In this document: one piece after another, positions 33,137-41,395 of the stretch
Position numbering within the stretch: position 1 is the stretch's first letter
Layout: every line of letters starts with the position of its first letter
Assembly: GCF_016775475.1 (NCBI RefSeq)
Contig: NZ_JAEUXJ010000002.1
Span: forward strand, 221,913-285,912
Source of the DNA: Belnapia mucosa
Lineage (GTDB): Bacteria; Pseudomonadota; Alphaproteobacteria; Acetobacterales; Acetobacteraceae
Direction: 5' to 3'
Length of the DNA stretch: 64,000 nucleotides
Program-made: the position numbers and the translations under genes
The notes under the pieces: generated by a model
What the model was told of the DNA's origin: nothing
Database searches by the model: none
The model's input: only the letters and a program-made list of their open reading frames with translations

Positions 33137-35599
33137 ATGCCGGTGAATCCCGCAATAGTTGTTTCTGGCAATCCTCCGCGCCGCGCCCGACCCGTCTGGG
33201 TCCATCTGGCCGGATTCACCCTGTCGATCGTCATTCCTCTCTGGGCATTGCTCGGTCTCCTCGCCTGGAACTCGGTCCAGGGCGCGCGCCGAGACGTCCA
33301 GCGGCAGACCATGGTCATGGCGCGTAACATCGCGTTGGAGCTGGACCGGGAACTGGCCGGCTTCGGCGGCACGCTCCGGAGCCTGGCGACCTCGCCGGCG
33401 CTGCAGGATGACGACCTCCGTCGCTTCGACTGGCAGGCCCGTCAGGTCGTGCCGGAGGGCGGCGCCATCGTGATGCGCGACCGGTCGGGCCAGCAGGTGG
33501 TGAACACGCTCTTCCCCTTCGGCACGCCCCTGCCGGTCACCCGGGCCCCGGCCGTGCTGGCGACGGATGAATGCGTCTTCCGCACCCGCTCCACCTGCGT
33601 CTCCGACCTCTATACCGGCACCACCGACCCGCAGCCCTATATCCTGCTGGATGCCCCGGTGCTGCGCGATGGCGAGGTCGCCTTCGCACTCAATATCGCC
33701 TTCCGCGCCCGCCATCTCGCCACGCTGCTCGACCGCCATCGCCTGCCGGCGGGCTGGGGTGTCTCCATCCTGGACCGAAGGGACCGCATCGTCGCCCGCG
33801 CGCCCGACCACGACCGTTTCGTCGGCAGCTTCGCCAATGCGGCCCTGCGCGAGGCGAGCGCGGAGGAGGGCACCGTCCGCAGCGTGAATGTCGCCGGCAT
33901 CCCGGTCTGGGGCGCCTATGTCCGCCTGCCGAATTGGGGCTGGCGCGTCGCCATCGGCGTGCCGGAGGCGGTGCTCGACGCGCCGCTCTGGCGCTCGGCG
34001 CTGTTCTTCGGCGCGGCGGGGCTGCTGGCGGTCGGGGCCTCGCTGGCCGCGGCGCTGGTCTATGGCCGCCGCCTCGCCCGCCCGATCCGGGCCCTCGCCC
34101 TGGCGGCCGCCGAGGTGGGGGCCGCGCCCGTGCCGGGCCCGAGCTCGATCCGCGAGCTCGACCAGGTCGCCGCCTCTCTCGCCGCCGGCGAGGAGCGGCT
34201 CCGGCTGGCGCAGGAGGCGGGCCGGATCGGCACCTGGGAGCTGGACCCGAAGACCGGGCGCACGGTGGTGAGCCTGTCGCAGGCACGCCTCTATGGCATG
34301 CCGGCGGAGGCGGCGCCCCATGGCTTCGGCTGGGATGCCTGGCTGGCCTGCGTCCATCCCGAGGACCGCGCGCGCGCCGAGGCGGTGGCCCATGCCGCGG
34401 TCACCTCCGGCACGGCCTATGAGGACGAATTCCGCATCCTCCGCGCCGATACCGGGGAGCTGCGCTGGATGCATGCGCGCGGGCTGTGGTCGGCGCATCG
34501 CGCCGATGGGGGACGCTTCGTCGGTGTCCATATCGACATCACCGAGGCCAAGGCGGGCGAGGCCATGCTGGCCGCGAGCGAGGCCGAATTCCGCGCGATC
34601 TTCGAGAATTCGGTGGTCGGCAAGGCGCAGAACGACCCGGCCACCCTGCGCTTCATCCGGGTCAACCGTGCCCTCTGCGAGATGCTCGGCTATGAGGAGA
34701 GCGAGCTGCTCGGGGGGATGACCTTCCTCGACGTCACCCATCCCGAGGACCGCCCCCGGAACGAGACGGGTTTCCGCGAGGCGATGGCGGAGGGGCGGCC
34801 CTTCCTGGTGGAGAAGCGGCTGCTGCGGAAGGATGGCGGCCTGCGCTGGGTCATCGAATCCGTGGTGCTGCTGCCGCAGGTGCCCGGCCGCCCGGCCCGG
34901 TCCATCGCCACGCTGCAGGACATCACCGAGCGCCGGCTGGGCGAGGAGCGCCAGGCGCTGCTGGCGCGCGAGGTGGACCATCGCGCCAAGAACGCGCTGG
35001 CGGTGGTGCAGGCGGCGATCCGGCTGACGCCGAAGGAGGATGCCACGGCCTTCGCCCGGGCGATCGAGGGCCGCATCGGCGCCCTGGCCCGGGCGCAGAC
35101 GCTGCTCGCCAAGCGACGCTGGGACGGCGCGGATCTCGCCATGCTGGTCGAGGGCGAACTGGCGGCCTTTGTCGGCGGGGAGGGCCCGGAGCCACGCATG
35201 CGCCTCGCCGGCCCCCCGGTCCTGGTCGCGGCGGAGGCGGCGCAGCCGCTGGCGATGGCGCTGCACGAACTCGCCACCAATGCGACCAAATACGGCGCCC
35301 TGTCGGTGCCGGGCGGCCTCGTCTCGGTCACCTGGTCACTCGATCCGGGGGAGGGGGTGCTGGTGCTGGACTGGGTCGAGACGGGCGGCCCCGCGCTGCC
35401 GGAGCCGCCGCGCCGGCGGGGCTTCGGTTCGAGCGTGATCGAGGCGACGCTGCGGCAGCTCGGCGGCCAGGCGCGGCTGGACTGGCGCGAGGGTGGCCTC
35501 GCCTGCCGGCTGCGGGCGCCGCTCTCGCGCCTCCTCGCCGGAAGGCGGAACGGCGCCACCAGCCATGAGATGGCGGGATCGGCCCGCTACCGCTTGTAG
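33137..35599 (+). CDS. HWE-family sensor histidine kinase with extracytoplasmic sensor and two PAS domains
   Basis: The 820-residue protein has a membrane helix at about residues 20-42, a periplasmic Cache-like sensor domain to about residue 275, a second helix (about 285-310), a HAMP-like linker, two PAS/PAC units (about 350-470 and 480-600) and an HWE kinase core. The core has the phospho-acceptor His near residue 615 in REVDHRAKNALAVVQAA, the N box HELATNATKYGALS and the WxE motif in LDWVETGG. HWE kinases in alphaproteobacteria respond to light, stress or nutrients. No response regulator is adjacent. The last 13 bases overlap the convergent small gene. Confidence 0.88.
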   Translation: MPVNPAIVVSGNPPRRARPVWVHLAGFTLSIVIPLWALLGLLAWNSVQGARRDVQRQTMVMARNIALELDRELAGFGGTLRSLATSPALQDDDLRRFDWQARQVVPEGGAIVMRDRSGQQVVNTLFPFGTPLPVTRAPAVLATDECVFRTRSTCVSDLYTGTTDPQPYILLDAPVLRDGEVAFALNIAFRARHLATLLDRHRLPAGWGVSILDRRDRIVARAPDHDRFVGSFANAALREASAEEGTVRSVNVAGIPVWGAYVRLPNWGWRVAIGVPEAVLDAPLWRSALFFGAAGLLAVGASLAAALVYGRRLARPIRALALAAAEVGAAPVPGPSSIRELDQVAASLAAGEERLRLAQEAGRIGTWELDPKTGRTVVSLSQARLYGMPAEAAPHGFGWDAWLACVHPEDRARAEAVAHAAVTSGTAYEDEFRILRADTGELRWMHARGLWSAHRADGGRFVGVHIDITEAKAGEAMLAASEAEFRAIFENSVVGKAQNDPATLRFIRVNRALCEMLGYEESELLGGMTFLDVTHPEDRPRNETGFREAMAEGRPFLVEKRLLRKDGGLRWVIESVVLLPQVPGRPARSIATLQDITERRLGEERQALLAREVDHRAKNALAVVQAAIRLTPKEDATAFARAIEGRIGALARAQTLLAKRRWDGADLAMLVEGELAAFVGGEGPEPRMRLAGPPVLVAAEAAQPLAMALHELATNATKYGALSVPGGLVSVTWSLDPGEGVLVLDWVETGGPALPEPPRRRGFGSSVIEATLRQLGGQARLDWREGGLACRLRAPLSRLLAGRRNGATSHEMAGSARYRL

Positions 35600-35994
35600 C
35601 CCCCATCCGCGCCCTTGGCCGACGGCAGCGCATCCCCGATCGGCGCGCCGAAGGCCACCGGCGGTGGCGCGCCATAGATCACCGGCGGCGCCCCATAGAC
35701 CACGGGCGGCGGGAAATAGGCCGGCGGCGCATAGACGACCGGCGGCGGCACCCAGGCGGGACCCCAATAGCCGGGGCCGTAGCCATAGCCATAGGCCCGC
35801 GGCCGGTAGTATCCGGCCGGGGGCCCGACCCGGAAGCCGAAGCCATATCCGCCCCGGTAGCCGCCGCCGTAATAGCCATGCCCGCCGCGATACCCGCCGC
35901 CGCCATGGTGTCCGCCCCGCGCCGCGGCCTCCCCGGCCCCGAGGGCCAGCGCCGCGCCGAGCCCGGCGGCGAAGATCGTGATCCTGGCCGCCAT
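35587..35994 (-). CDS. Small exported Gly/Tyr/Pro-rich repeat protein
   Basis: The 135-residue product has a signal peptide (MAARITIFAAGLGAALALGAGEAAA). It continues with a Gly/His/Tyr-rich segment (GGYRGGHGYYGGGYRGGYGFGF) and then with proline repeats of the PPPVVYGAPP kind. Such low-complexity exported proteins are common in Acetobacteraceae and Rhizobiales, and their function is unknown; a cell envelope role is a guess. It overlaps the end of the HWE kinase gene by 13 bases and lies 9 bases ahead of a MaoC dehydratase gene on the same strand. Confidence 0.65.
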   Translation of the reverse strand: MAARITIFAAGLGAALALGAGEAAARGGHHGGGGYRGGHGYYGGGYRGGYGFGFRVGPPAGYYRPRAYGYGYGPGYWGPAWVPPPVVYAPPAYFPPPVVYGAPPVIYGAPPPVAFGAPIGDALPSAKGADGGYKR

Positions 35995-36003
35995 GGCGAC
36001 CTC

Positions 36004-36459
36004 CTACTCGTAGACCAGGGACAGGGTCTCCGCGACCAGGGCCGGGCGGCTGCTGCCCTCGACCTCGACCGAGGCTTCCATAGTCAGCCGCGCCCCGCCC
36101 TCGACCGGGTCGATGGCCTTCAGCGTCAGATGGCCGCGGATGCGCGAACCCGCCGGCACCGGCGCCGTGAAGCGCACCTTGTTGGAGCCGTAATTGACCC
36201 CCCGGCTGCGCTTCTTGATGGTGAAGATGCCATGGTTCAGCCGCGGCAGCAGAGACAGCGTCAGATAGCCATGCGCGATGGTCTTGCCGCCCGGCATCTC
36301 GCGCTTCGCCCGCTCCACATCGATATGGATCCACTGGTGGTCGCCGGTCGCCTCGGCGAACTGGTCGATCATCTTCTGGTCCACCACCAGCCAGTCGCTG
36401 GTGCCGAGGCTCCGGCCGATATGGGCGCGCAGCGCCTCGATGCTTTCGACCTCCAGCAT
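36004..36459 (-). CDS. MaoC/NodN-family (R)-specific enoyl-CoA hydratase
   Basis: This 151-residue single hotdog protein contains FAEATGDHQWIHIDVERAK, where the Asp and His are the conserved hydratase pair, followed by GKTIAHGYLTLSLLP and NYGSNKVRFTAPVPAG. It hydrates 2-enoyl-CoA to the (R)-3-hydroxyacyl form. The start at 36459 follows GGGAGGAA. It diverges from an oligopeptide-type receptor gene; no metabolic link between them is evident. The physiological substrate is unknown. Confidence 0.87.
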   Translation of the reverse strand: MLEVESIEALRAHIGRSLGTSDWLVVDQKMIDQFAEATGDHQWIHIDVERAKREMPGGKTIAHGYLTLSLLPRLNHGIFTIKKRSRGVNYGSNKVRFTAPVPAGSRIRGHLTLKAIDPVEGGARLTMEASVEVEGSSRPALVAETLSLVYE

Positions 36460-36537
36460 GCCATTCCTCCCGGGGCTTTGGTTCCGCCCGAGTCCTGGCA
36501 TACAAAGGGGGTGCTGACCATAAGGAGTGCAGACCGC

Positions 36538-38145
36538 GTGACGTCCCGCCTCCGGGCCATCGCCGCGACGCGGTTCGCCCTCTGCTGCCTGGCCAGCACC
36601 CTCCTCGCCGGCGACCCCGCCGCGGCGCAGCGCCCGGCCGATACGGTCATCCTCGGCCTCGCCGCGCCCGCCACTTCGGTCGATCCGCATTTCTTCAATG
36701 CCGCGCCGAATGCCCAGCTCTCGGCGCATGTCTTCTCCCGCCTGGTCGAACGCGATGCCCGGGTGCAGCTCCAGCCCGGCCTGGCCGAGAGCTGGCGCGC
36801 CATCGCGCCGACGGTCTGGGAGTTCAGGCTGCGCCCCGGCGTCAAATGGCATGACGGCCACGCCTTCACCGCCGAGGACGTCGCCTTCAGCCTCGCCCGC
36901 GCGCCCAATGTGCCGAACAGCCCGGGCGGCTATGGCAGCTTCCTGCGGATGGTGAAGCAGGTGGAGGTGGTCGATCCGCTGACCATCCGCCTGCACACGA
37001 AGCAGCCGCATTCCCTGCTGCCGACCGAGATCGGCTATATCGCCATCATCGCCCGCCACGCCGCCCAGGGTGCGACGACCGAGGACTTCAACAGCGGCAA
37101 GGCCGCGATCGGCACCGGCCCTTACCGCCTGCTCTCGCACACCGCCAATGACCGCACCGAGCTCGCCCGCAACGAGGCCTGGTTCGGCCCGCGCGAGCCC
37201 TGGTCGCGCGTCACGCTGCGCTTCCTCGGCAATGACGCGGCCCGCACCGCCGCGGTGCTGGCCGGCGATGTGGACCTGATCGACCAGGTGCCCTCGGCCG
37301 ATCTGGCGCGGCTGAAATCCGATCCGCGCGTCGCGGTCTCCGAGATCCAGGGGCTGCGGCTGATCTACCTCCAGGCCGATTTCTCCCGCGACGGGATGCT
37401 GCCCTTCGTCACCGACGGCGCCGGCCAACCCCTGCCGCGCAATCCTTTCCGCGATGTCCGGGTGCGCCGCGCCCTCTCCATCGCCATCAACCGCCAGGCC
37501 CTGGCGGAGCGGGTGATGGAAGGCGCCGCCCGCCCCGCCGGCCAATGGCTGCCGCCCGGCGTCTATTCCCATGACCCCGGCACCCCGGTCCCGCCCTTCG
37601 CGCCGGAGGAAGCGCGCCGCCTGCTGGCCGAGGCCGGCTATCCGGAGGGTTTCCGCCTCACGCTGCACAGCCCGAACGACCGCTACCCGAACGATGCCCG
37701 CACCGCCCAGGCGGTGGCGCAGATGTGGACCCGGATCGGCATCCGCACCGAGGTCGCGGCGCTGCCCTGGTCCGCCTTCTCCGCCCGCAGCGCGCGGCAG
37801 GAATTCGCCATGCGCCTGCTCGGCTGGGGCAGCACGACGGGGGAGGCGAGCTACCTGCTGGCCAATGTGCTCGGCACCTACGACCCCTCCGCCCGGCGCG
37901 GCGCCTCCAATGCCGGGCGCTATTCCAACCCGGCGCTGGATGCGCTGACCGACCGCGCCACCGCCACCCTCGACCCAGAGGAGCGCGAGGCGATGCTGCG
38001 CCAGGCGGTGCATATGGCGAGCGAGGTTGTGGCGCTGATCCCTCTGTTTCACCTGGTCAATGCCTGGGCGGCGCGGTCCGGCCTCCGCTACGAGGCGCGG
38101 ATGGATGAGCGGAGCCTCGCGATGGGGCTGCGCCCGGCGCCGTAG
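36538..38145 (+). CDS. ABC transporter substrate-binding protein, family 5 (DppA/OppA-like)
   Basis: This is an exported receptor of about 535 residues. A basic N terminus and hydrophobic core (TRFALCCLASTLLAGDPAAAQ) precede LGLAAPATSVDPHFFNAAPN. The family-5 segment WEFRLRPGVKWHDGHAFTAEDVAFSLAR is present, and further along FRDVRVRRALSIAINRQAL. Members bind peptides, nickel, opines or glutathione. The start is GTG at 36538, with AAGGAG about 10 bases upstream. The permease and ATPase genes are missing from the window, so it is an orphan receptor. Confidence 0.87.
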   Translation: MTSRLRAIAATRFALCCLASTLLAGDPAAAQRPADTVILGLAAPATSVDPHFFNAAPNAQLSAHVFSRLVERDARVQLQPGLAESWRAIAPTVWEFRLRPGVKWHDGHAFTAEDVAFSLARAPNVPNSPGGYGSFLRMVKQVEVVDPLTIRLHTKQPHSLLPTEIGYIAIIARHAAQGATTEDFNSGKAAIGTGPYRLLSHTANDRTELARNEAWFGPREPWSRVTLRFLGNDAARTAAVLAGDVDLIDQVPSADLARLKSDPRVAVSEIQGLRLIYLQADFSRDGMLPFVTDGAGQPLPRNPFRDVRVRRALSIAINRQALAERVMEGAARPAGQWLPPGVYSHDPGTPVPPFAPEEARRLLAEAGYPEGFRLTLHSPNDRYPNDARTAQAVAQMWTRIGIRTEVAALPWSAFSARSARQEFAMRLLGWGSTTGEASYLLANVLGTYDPSARRGASNAGRYSNPALDALTDRATATLDPEEREAMLRQAVHMASEVVALIPLFHLVNAWAARSGLRYEARMDERSLAMGLRPAP

Positions 38146-38151
38146 AGGGGG

Positions 38152-38868
38152 ATGATGCCGGAATTCCAGACCGCCCCGGCCGCGCTGCCGCCGGGCCACC
38201 GGGTCTATGCCATCGGTGATGTCCATGGCTGCGACGCGCAGCTGGCCGCGCTGCATGCCCGGATTGCCGAGGACTTCGCCGCCCGGCCGGTGGCGCAGCC
38301 GCTGCTGCTGCATCTCGGCGACTTCATCGACCGGGGGCCGGACAGCGCCGGCGTCGTCGCCCGGCTCTGCGGCGGCTCGCCCATTCCCGGCCTCCCCATG
38401 GTCAACCTGCTCGGCAATCATGAACGCTGCATGCAGGAGGCGCTGGCCGGCGAGCGCGCCGCCATCACCGACTGGCGCATCCAGGGCGGGCGGGAAGCGC
38501 TGGAGAGCTGGGGCGTCGACCCAGATGGCGACCCCCGCCTCTGGGCTGAATCGATCCCCGCCGCGCATCGCCGCTTCGTCGATGGGCTGGGGCTGATGCA
38601 CCGGCTCGGCGGCTACCTCTTCGTCCATGCCGGCATCCGCCCTGGCCTGCCGCTTGAGGCGCAGTCGCCCGAGGATCTGATCCGCATCCGCGGCCCCTTC
38701 CTGAATTCCGAGGCCGATTTCGGCTGCGTCGTGGTGCATGGCCATTCGCCCAGCCGCGGCCCTGTGCTGCGCCGCAACCGAATCGGCATCGATACCGGGG
38801 CGGTCTTCGGGCGGGAGCTGACCTGCCTGGTGCTCGAAGAGGACCGCCTGGCCTTCCTCCAGGCCTGA
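38152..38868 (+). CDS. PPP-type metallophosphoesterase (serine/threonine phosphatase-like)
   Basis: The 238 residues carry the three metal-binding blocks of the PPP superfamily: GDVHG (residues 22-26), GDFIDRGPDS and GNHE, followed by the late His residues in FVHAGIRPGLP and VVHGHSPS. Bacterial relatives dephosphorylate phosphoproteins or diadenosine tetraphosphate. It starts 6 bases after the stop of the ABC receptor gene, so it may be cotranscribed. Either of two adjacent ATG codons could start it. Confidence 0.88.
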   Translation: MMPEFQTAPAALPPGHRVYAIGDVHGCDAQLAALHARIAEDFAARPVAQPLLLHLGDFIDRGPDSAGVVARLCGGSPIPGLPMVNLLGNHERCMQEALAGERAAITDWRIQGGREALESWGVDPDGDPRLWAESIPAAHRRFVDGLGLMHRLGGYLFVHAGIRPGLPLEAQSPEDLIRIRGPFLNSEADFGCVVVHGHSPSRGPVLRRNRIGIDTGAVFGRELTCLVLEEDRLAFLQA

Positions 38869-39012
38869 GCTGCTCACCTTTTCGGCAGGGACCGCACGGC
38901 CAGCTCTCCCCAGGGGTGTGTTCTGCCTACTTATGCGTGTGGCAATTGTGCATGGACTAACTTTAGGTTGCTTCGGCAGGCCGCTGCATTATCGTATGCC
39001 CAAGGGGCCGCC

Positions 39013-41337
39013 GTGCCCGCAACCGAGGTCATGGGCTTGTCCCTTCCGTCCCCCGCGCCGCGCCGGTTCGGTTCGCTCCGGCTGCGGCTCCTGCTGCTGA
39101 TCCTGCTGGCGGTCCTGCCGCCCGCGCTGGTCACGCTGTGGGAGCAGAACCGGAATGCCGAGGACCGGCTGGCCGAGGCCGGGCGGGAGCTGCAGGACCT
39201 TGCCGTGAATACGGCGCGGGAGCAGGCGGCGCTGATCGGCCATGCCCAGACCCTGCTCGCCGCCCTGGCCCGGCTGCCCGCCATCACCGATGGCGCGCCG
39301 GAGGATTGCCAGCCGGTGCTCCGCAGCCTCAGCGGCGGCGCGCCCTGGCAGCGCTCGCTCGGCGTCTATGGGCCGGATGGCCAGCCGATCTGCACCGACC
39401 AGGCCTCCGGCGCCGGCCTCTCCATCGCCGACCAGTCCTATATGCAGGCGGCGCTCTCGACCCGCCGCTTCGTCCTCTCGGACCTCGTCATCGGCCGGCT
39501 GGTGCCGGTGCCGATGGTCATGGCGGTGCAGCCGGTGATCGGCATCGATGGGCTGGCCCGCCGGCTCATCGTGCTTGGCATCGACATCGCCCAGCTCGGC
39601 GACCTGACCCGTCCGCAGCTCCCGGCCGGGGCCGAGGCCATGCTGCTGGCCGATGCGGGCGGCACCATCGTCGCCCGCTTCCCGCCGGCGCCCGATATCC
39701 TCGGCCGCAACCTGCGCGGCACCGGCCTTGCCCCGGCGCTGTCGGGCCGGGCGGGGCATGGCAGCGGCACCGGCCTCGCCGGCGCGACCCGGCTGTTCGG
39801 CTATGCCCCCATCCCCGGCACCCGCGCCGTGGTCGTGGTGGGCCGCGATCCGGCGACGGTGCTGGCCGGGGTGCACAGCCTGCAGCGCCAGGTCCTGCTG
39901 CTGGCCGGCGGCAGCACCCTGCTGGCCCTGGCGCTCGCCCTGCTGGCCGGCCGGATGATGCTGCTGCGGCCGATGACCCGCTTCGCCACCGTCATCCGCC
40001 GCATCGCCGCGGGCGATCTGGAAGCCCGGGCCGCGACCGGCCGCTTCGGCGGCGAATTCGGCAGCCTGGCCGCGGAGGTGAACGGCATGGCCGCCCGCCT
40101 CGCCGCACATCAGGCGGAGATGGCGCGGAAGAATGCCGAGCTGGCGGGGCTGGCCGATGCGCTCGCCGCCGCCCGCGATTCGGCCGAGGCCGCGAGCGCC
40201 GCCAAGACCCGCTTCGTCAGCACCCTCAGCCATGAGCTGCGCACGCCGCTCAACGGCATCTTCGGCCATGCCCAGCTTCTCCAGGCCGATCCTGGTCTCA
40301 CCCCCATGCAGCGGCGCTGCGCTGAGCAGATCACCGCCTGCGGCGAGCATCTGATGTCCATGATCCGCGAATTGCTCGACCTGGCCGCCATCGAGGCCGG
40401 CAAGGTCACGCTTCAGCCCGCCCCGGTCCGGCTGGCCGCCTTCGCCGAATCCTGCGCGGCGCTGATCCGCCCGGCCGCCACCGCCAAGGGCCTCGCCTTC
40501 GGGGTGGAGCTTGCGCCGCGCGCCGCCGGCTGGGTCCAGGCCGACCCGCTGCGGCTGCGCCAGGTGCTGCTCAACCTGCTCGGCAATGCGGTGAAATTCA
40601 CCGCGGAGGGGGAGGTGGTGCTGCGCATCCACCCGGCCGCCGGGGGGCTGATCCGCTTCGAGGTCAGCGATACCGGCCCGGGCATGACCGAAGCCGAGCG
40701 CACCGCCCTGTTCCGCGAATTCATGCGCCTGCCCGGCACCGCCGGGGCCGAGGGCAGCGGCCTCGGCCTCGCCATCACCGCCCGGCTGGTGGCGCTGATG
40801 GGCGGCACGGTCGGCTGCGAGAGCGAGAAGGGGCAGGGCAGCCTGTTCTGGGTCGAGCTGCCCCTGCCGGCCTCCGCCCCCGGCGAGGAACCGGAGGCCG
40901 GCCTCGCGGCCCCGCTGGCCCTCGGCGAGCCGCTGCGCCTGCTGCTGGCCGATGACGTGCTGGTCAACCGCGAGGTCGCCCGCGCCCTGCTGAACGCCGC
41001 CGGCCATGCGGTGGAAGTGGTCCCCGACGGCGCCCGGGCGCTGGAGGCGGCGCTGAGCGAGGATTGGGATGCGGTGCTGCTCGACGTCCATATGCCGGTG
41101 ATGGACGGGCTGACCGCCGCCCGCCGGATTCGCGCCGCTGTCGGGCCGCGCGGCCGGGTGCCGATCCTCGCCGTCACCGCCAGCGCCAACCAGGCCGAGG
41201 TGGCCGAATGCCTCTCGGCCGGCATGGATGCCCATGTCGAGAAGCCGCTCCGCGCCTGGGAACTGCAGAACGCGCTGGCCGATATCAGGGCCCGTGGCAT
41301 GGCCGGGCGCGCCTGGCAGTCCGCGGTTCCGGGCTGA
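39013..41337 (+). CDS. Hybrid sensor histidine kinase with Cache-like sensor, HAMP and receiver domain
   Basis: This protein of about 774 residues has two membrane helices (RLRLLLLILLAVLPPALV and VLLLAGGSTLLALALALLAG) flanking a periplasmic Cache/CHASE-type sensor, a HAMP linker, a HisKA domain with His near residue 407 in SHELRTPLNG, and a HATPase domain (NLLGNAVKFT, DTGPGM, GSGLGLAI). A receiver domain follows, with the acceptor Asp near residue 691 in LLDVHMPVMDG. No Hpt domain or partner regulator is close by. The start is uncertain: GTG 39013 has AAGGGG upstream, and ATG 39031 is the alternative. Confidence 0.9.
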   Translation: MPATEVMGLSLPSPAPRRFGSLRLRLLLLILLAVLPPALVTLWEQNRNAEDRLAEAGRELQDLAVNTAREQAALIGHAQTLLAALARLPAITDGAPEDCQPVLRSLSGGAPWQRSLGVYGPDGQPICTDQASGAGLSIADQSYMQAALSTRRFVLSDLVIGRLVPVPMVMAVQPVIGIDGLARRLIVLGIDIAQLGDLTRPQLPAGAEAMLLADAGGTIVARFPPAPDILGRNLRGTGLAPALSGRAGHGSGTGLAGATRLFGYAPIPGTRAVVVVGRDPATVLAGVHSLQRQVLLLAGGSTLLALALALLAGRMMLLRPMTRFATVIRRIAAGDLEARAATGRFGGEFGSLAAEVNGMAARLAAHQAEMARKNAELAGLADALAAARDSAEAASAAKTRFVSTLSHELRTPLNGIFGHAQLLQADPGLTPMQRRCAEQITACGEHLMSMIRELLDLAAIEAGKVTLQPAPVRLAAFAESCAALIRPAATAKGLAFGVELAPRAAGWVQADPLRLRQVLLNLLGNAVKFTAEGEVVLRIHPAAGGLIRFEVSDTGPGMTEAERTALFREFMRLPGTAGAEGSGLGLAITARLVALMGGTVGCESEKGQGSLFWVELPLPASAPGEEPEAGLAAPLALGEPLRLLLADDVLVNREVARALLNAAGHAVEVVPDGARALEAALSEDWDAVLLDVHMPVMDGLTAARRIRAAVGPRGRVPILAVTASANQAEVAECLSAGMDAHVEKPLRAWELQNALADIRARGMAGRAWQSAVPG

Positions 41338-41395
41338 TCGGCGCTGGCAATCCGGGCCCGGACCACCCATATGGACCGGGACAGGAACCGCATGA

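Noticed and set aside
36460..38877. Extension of the MaoC frame on the minus strand across the oligopeptide receptor and phosphatase genes
   Set aside because: It is low-complexity antisense translation; the MaoC protein has its normal length from 36459.
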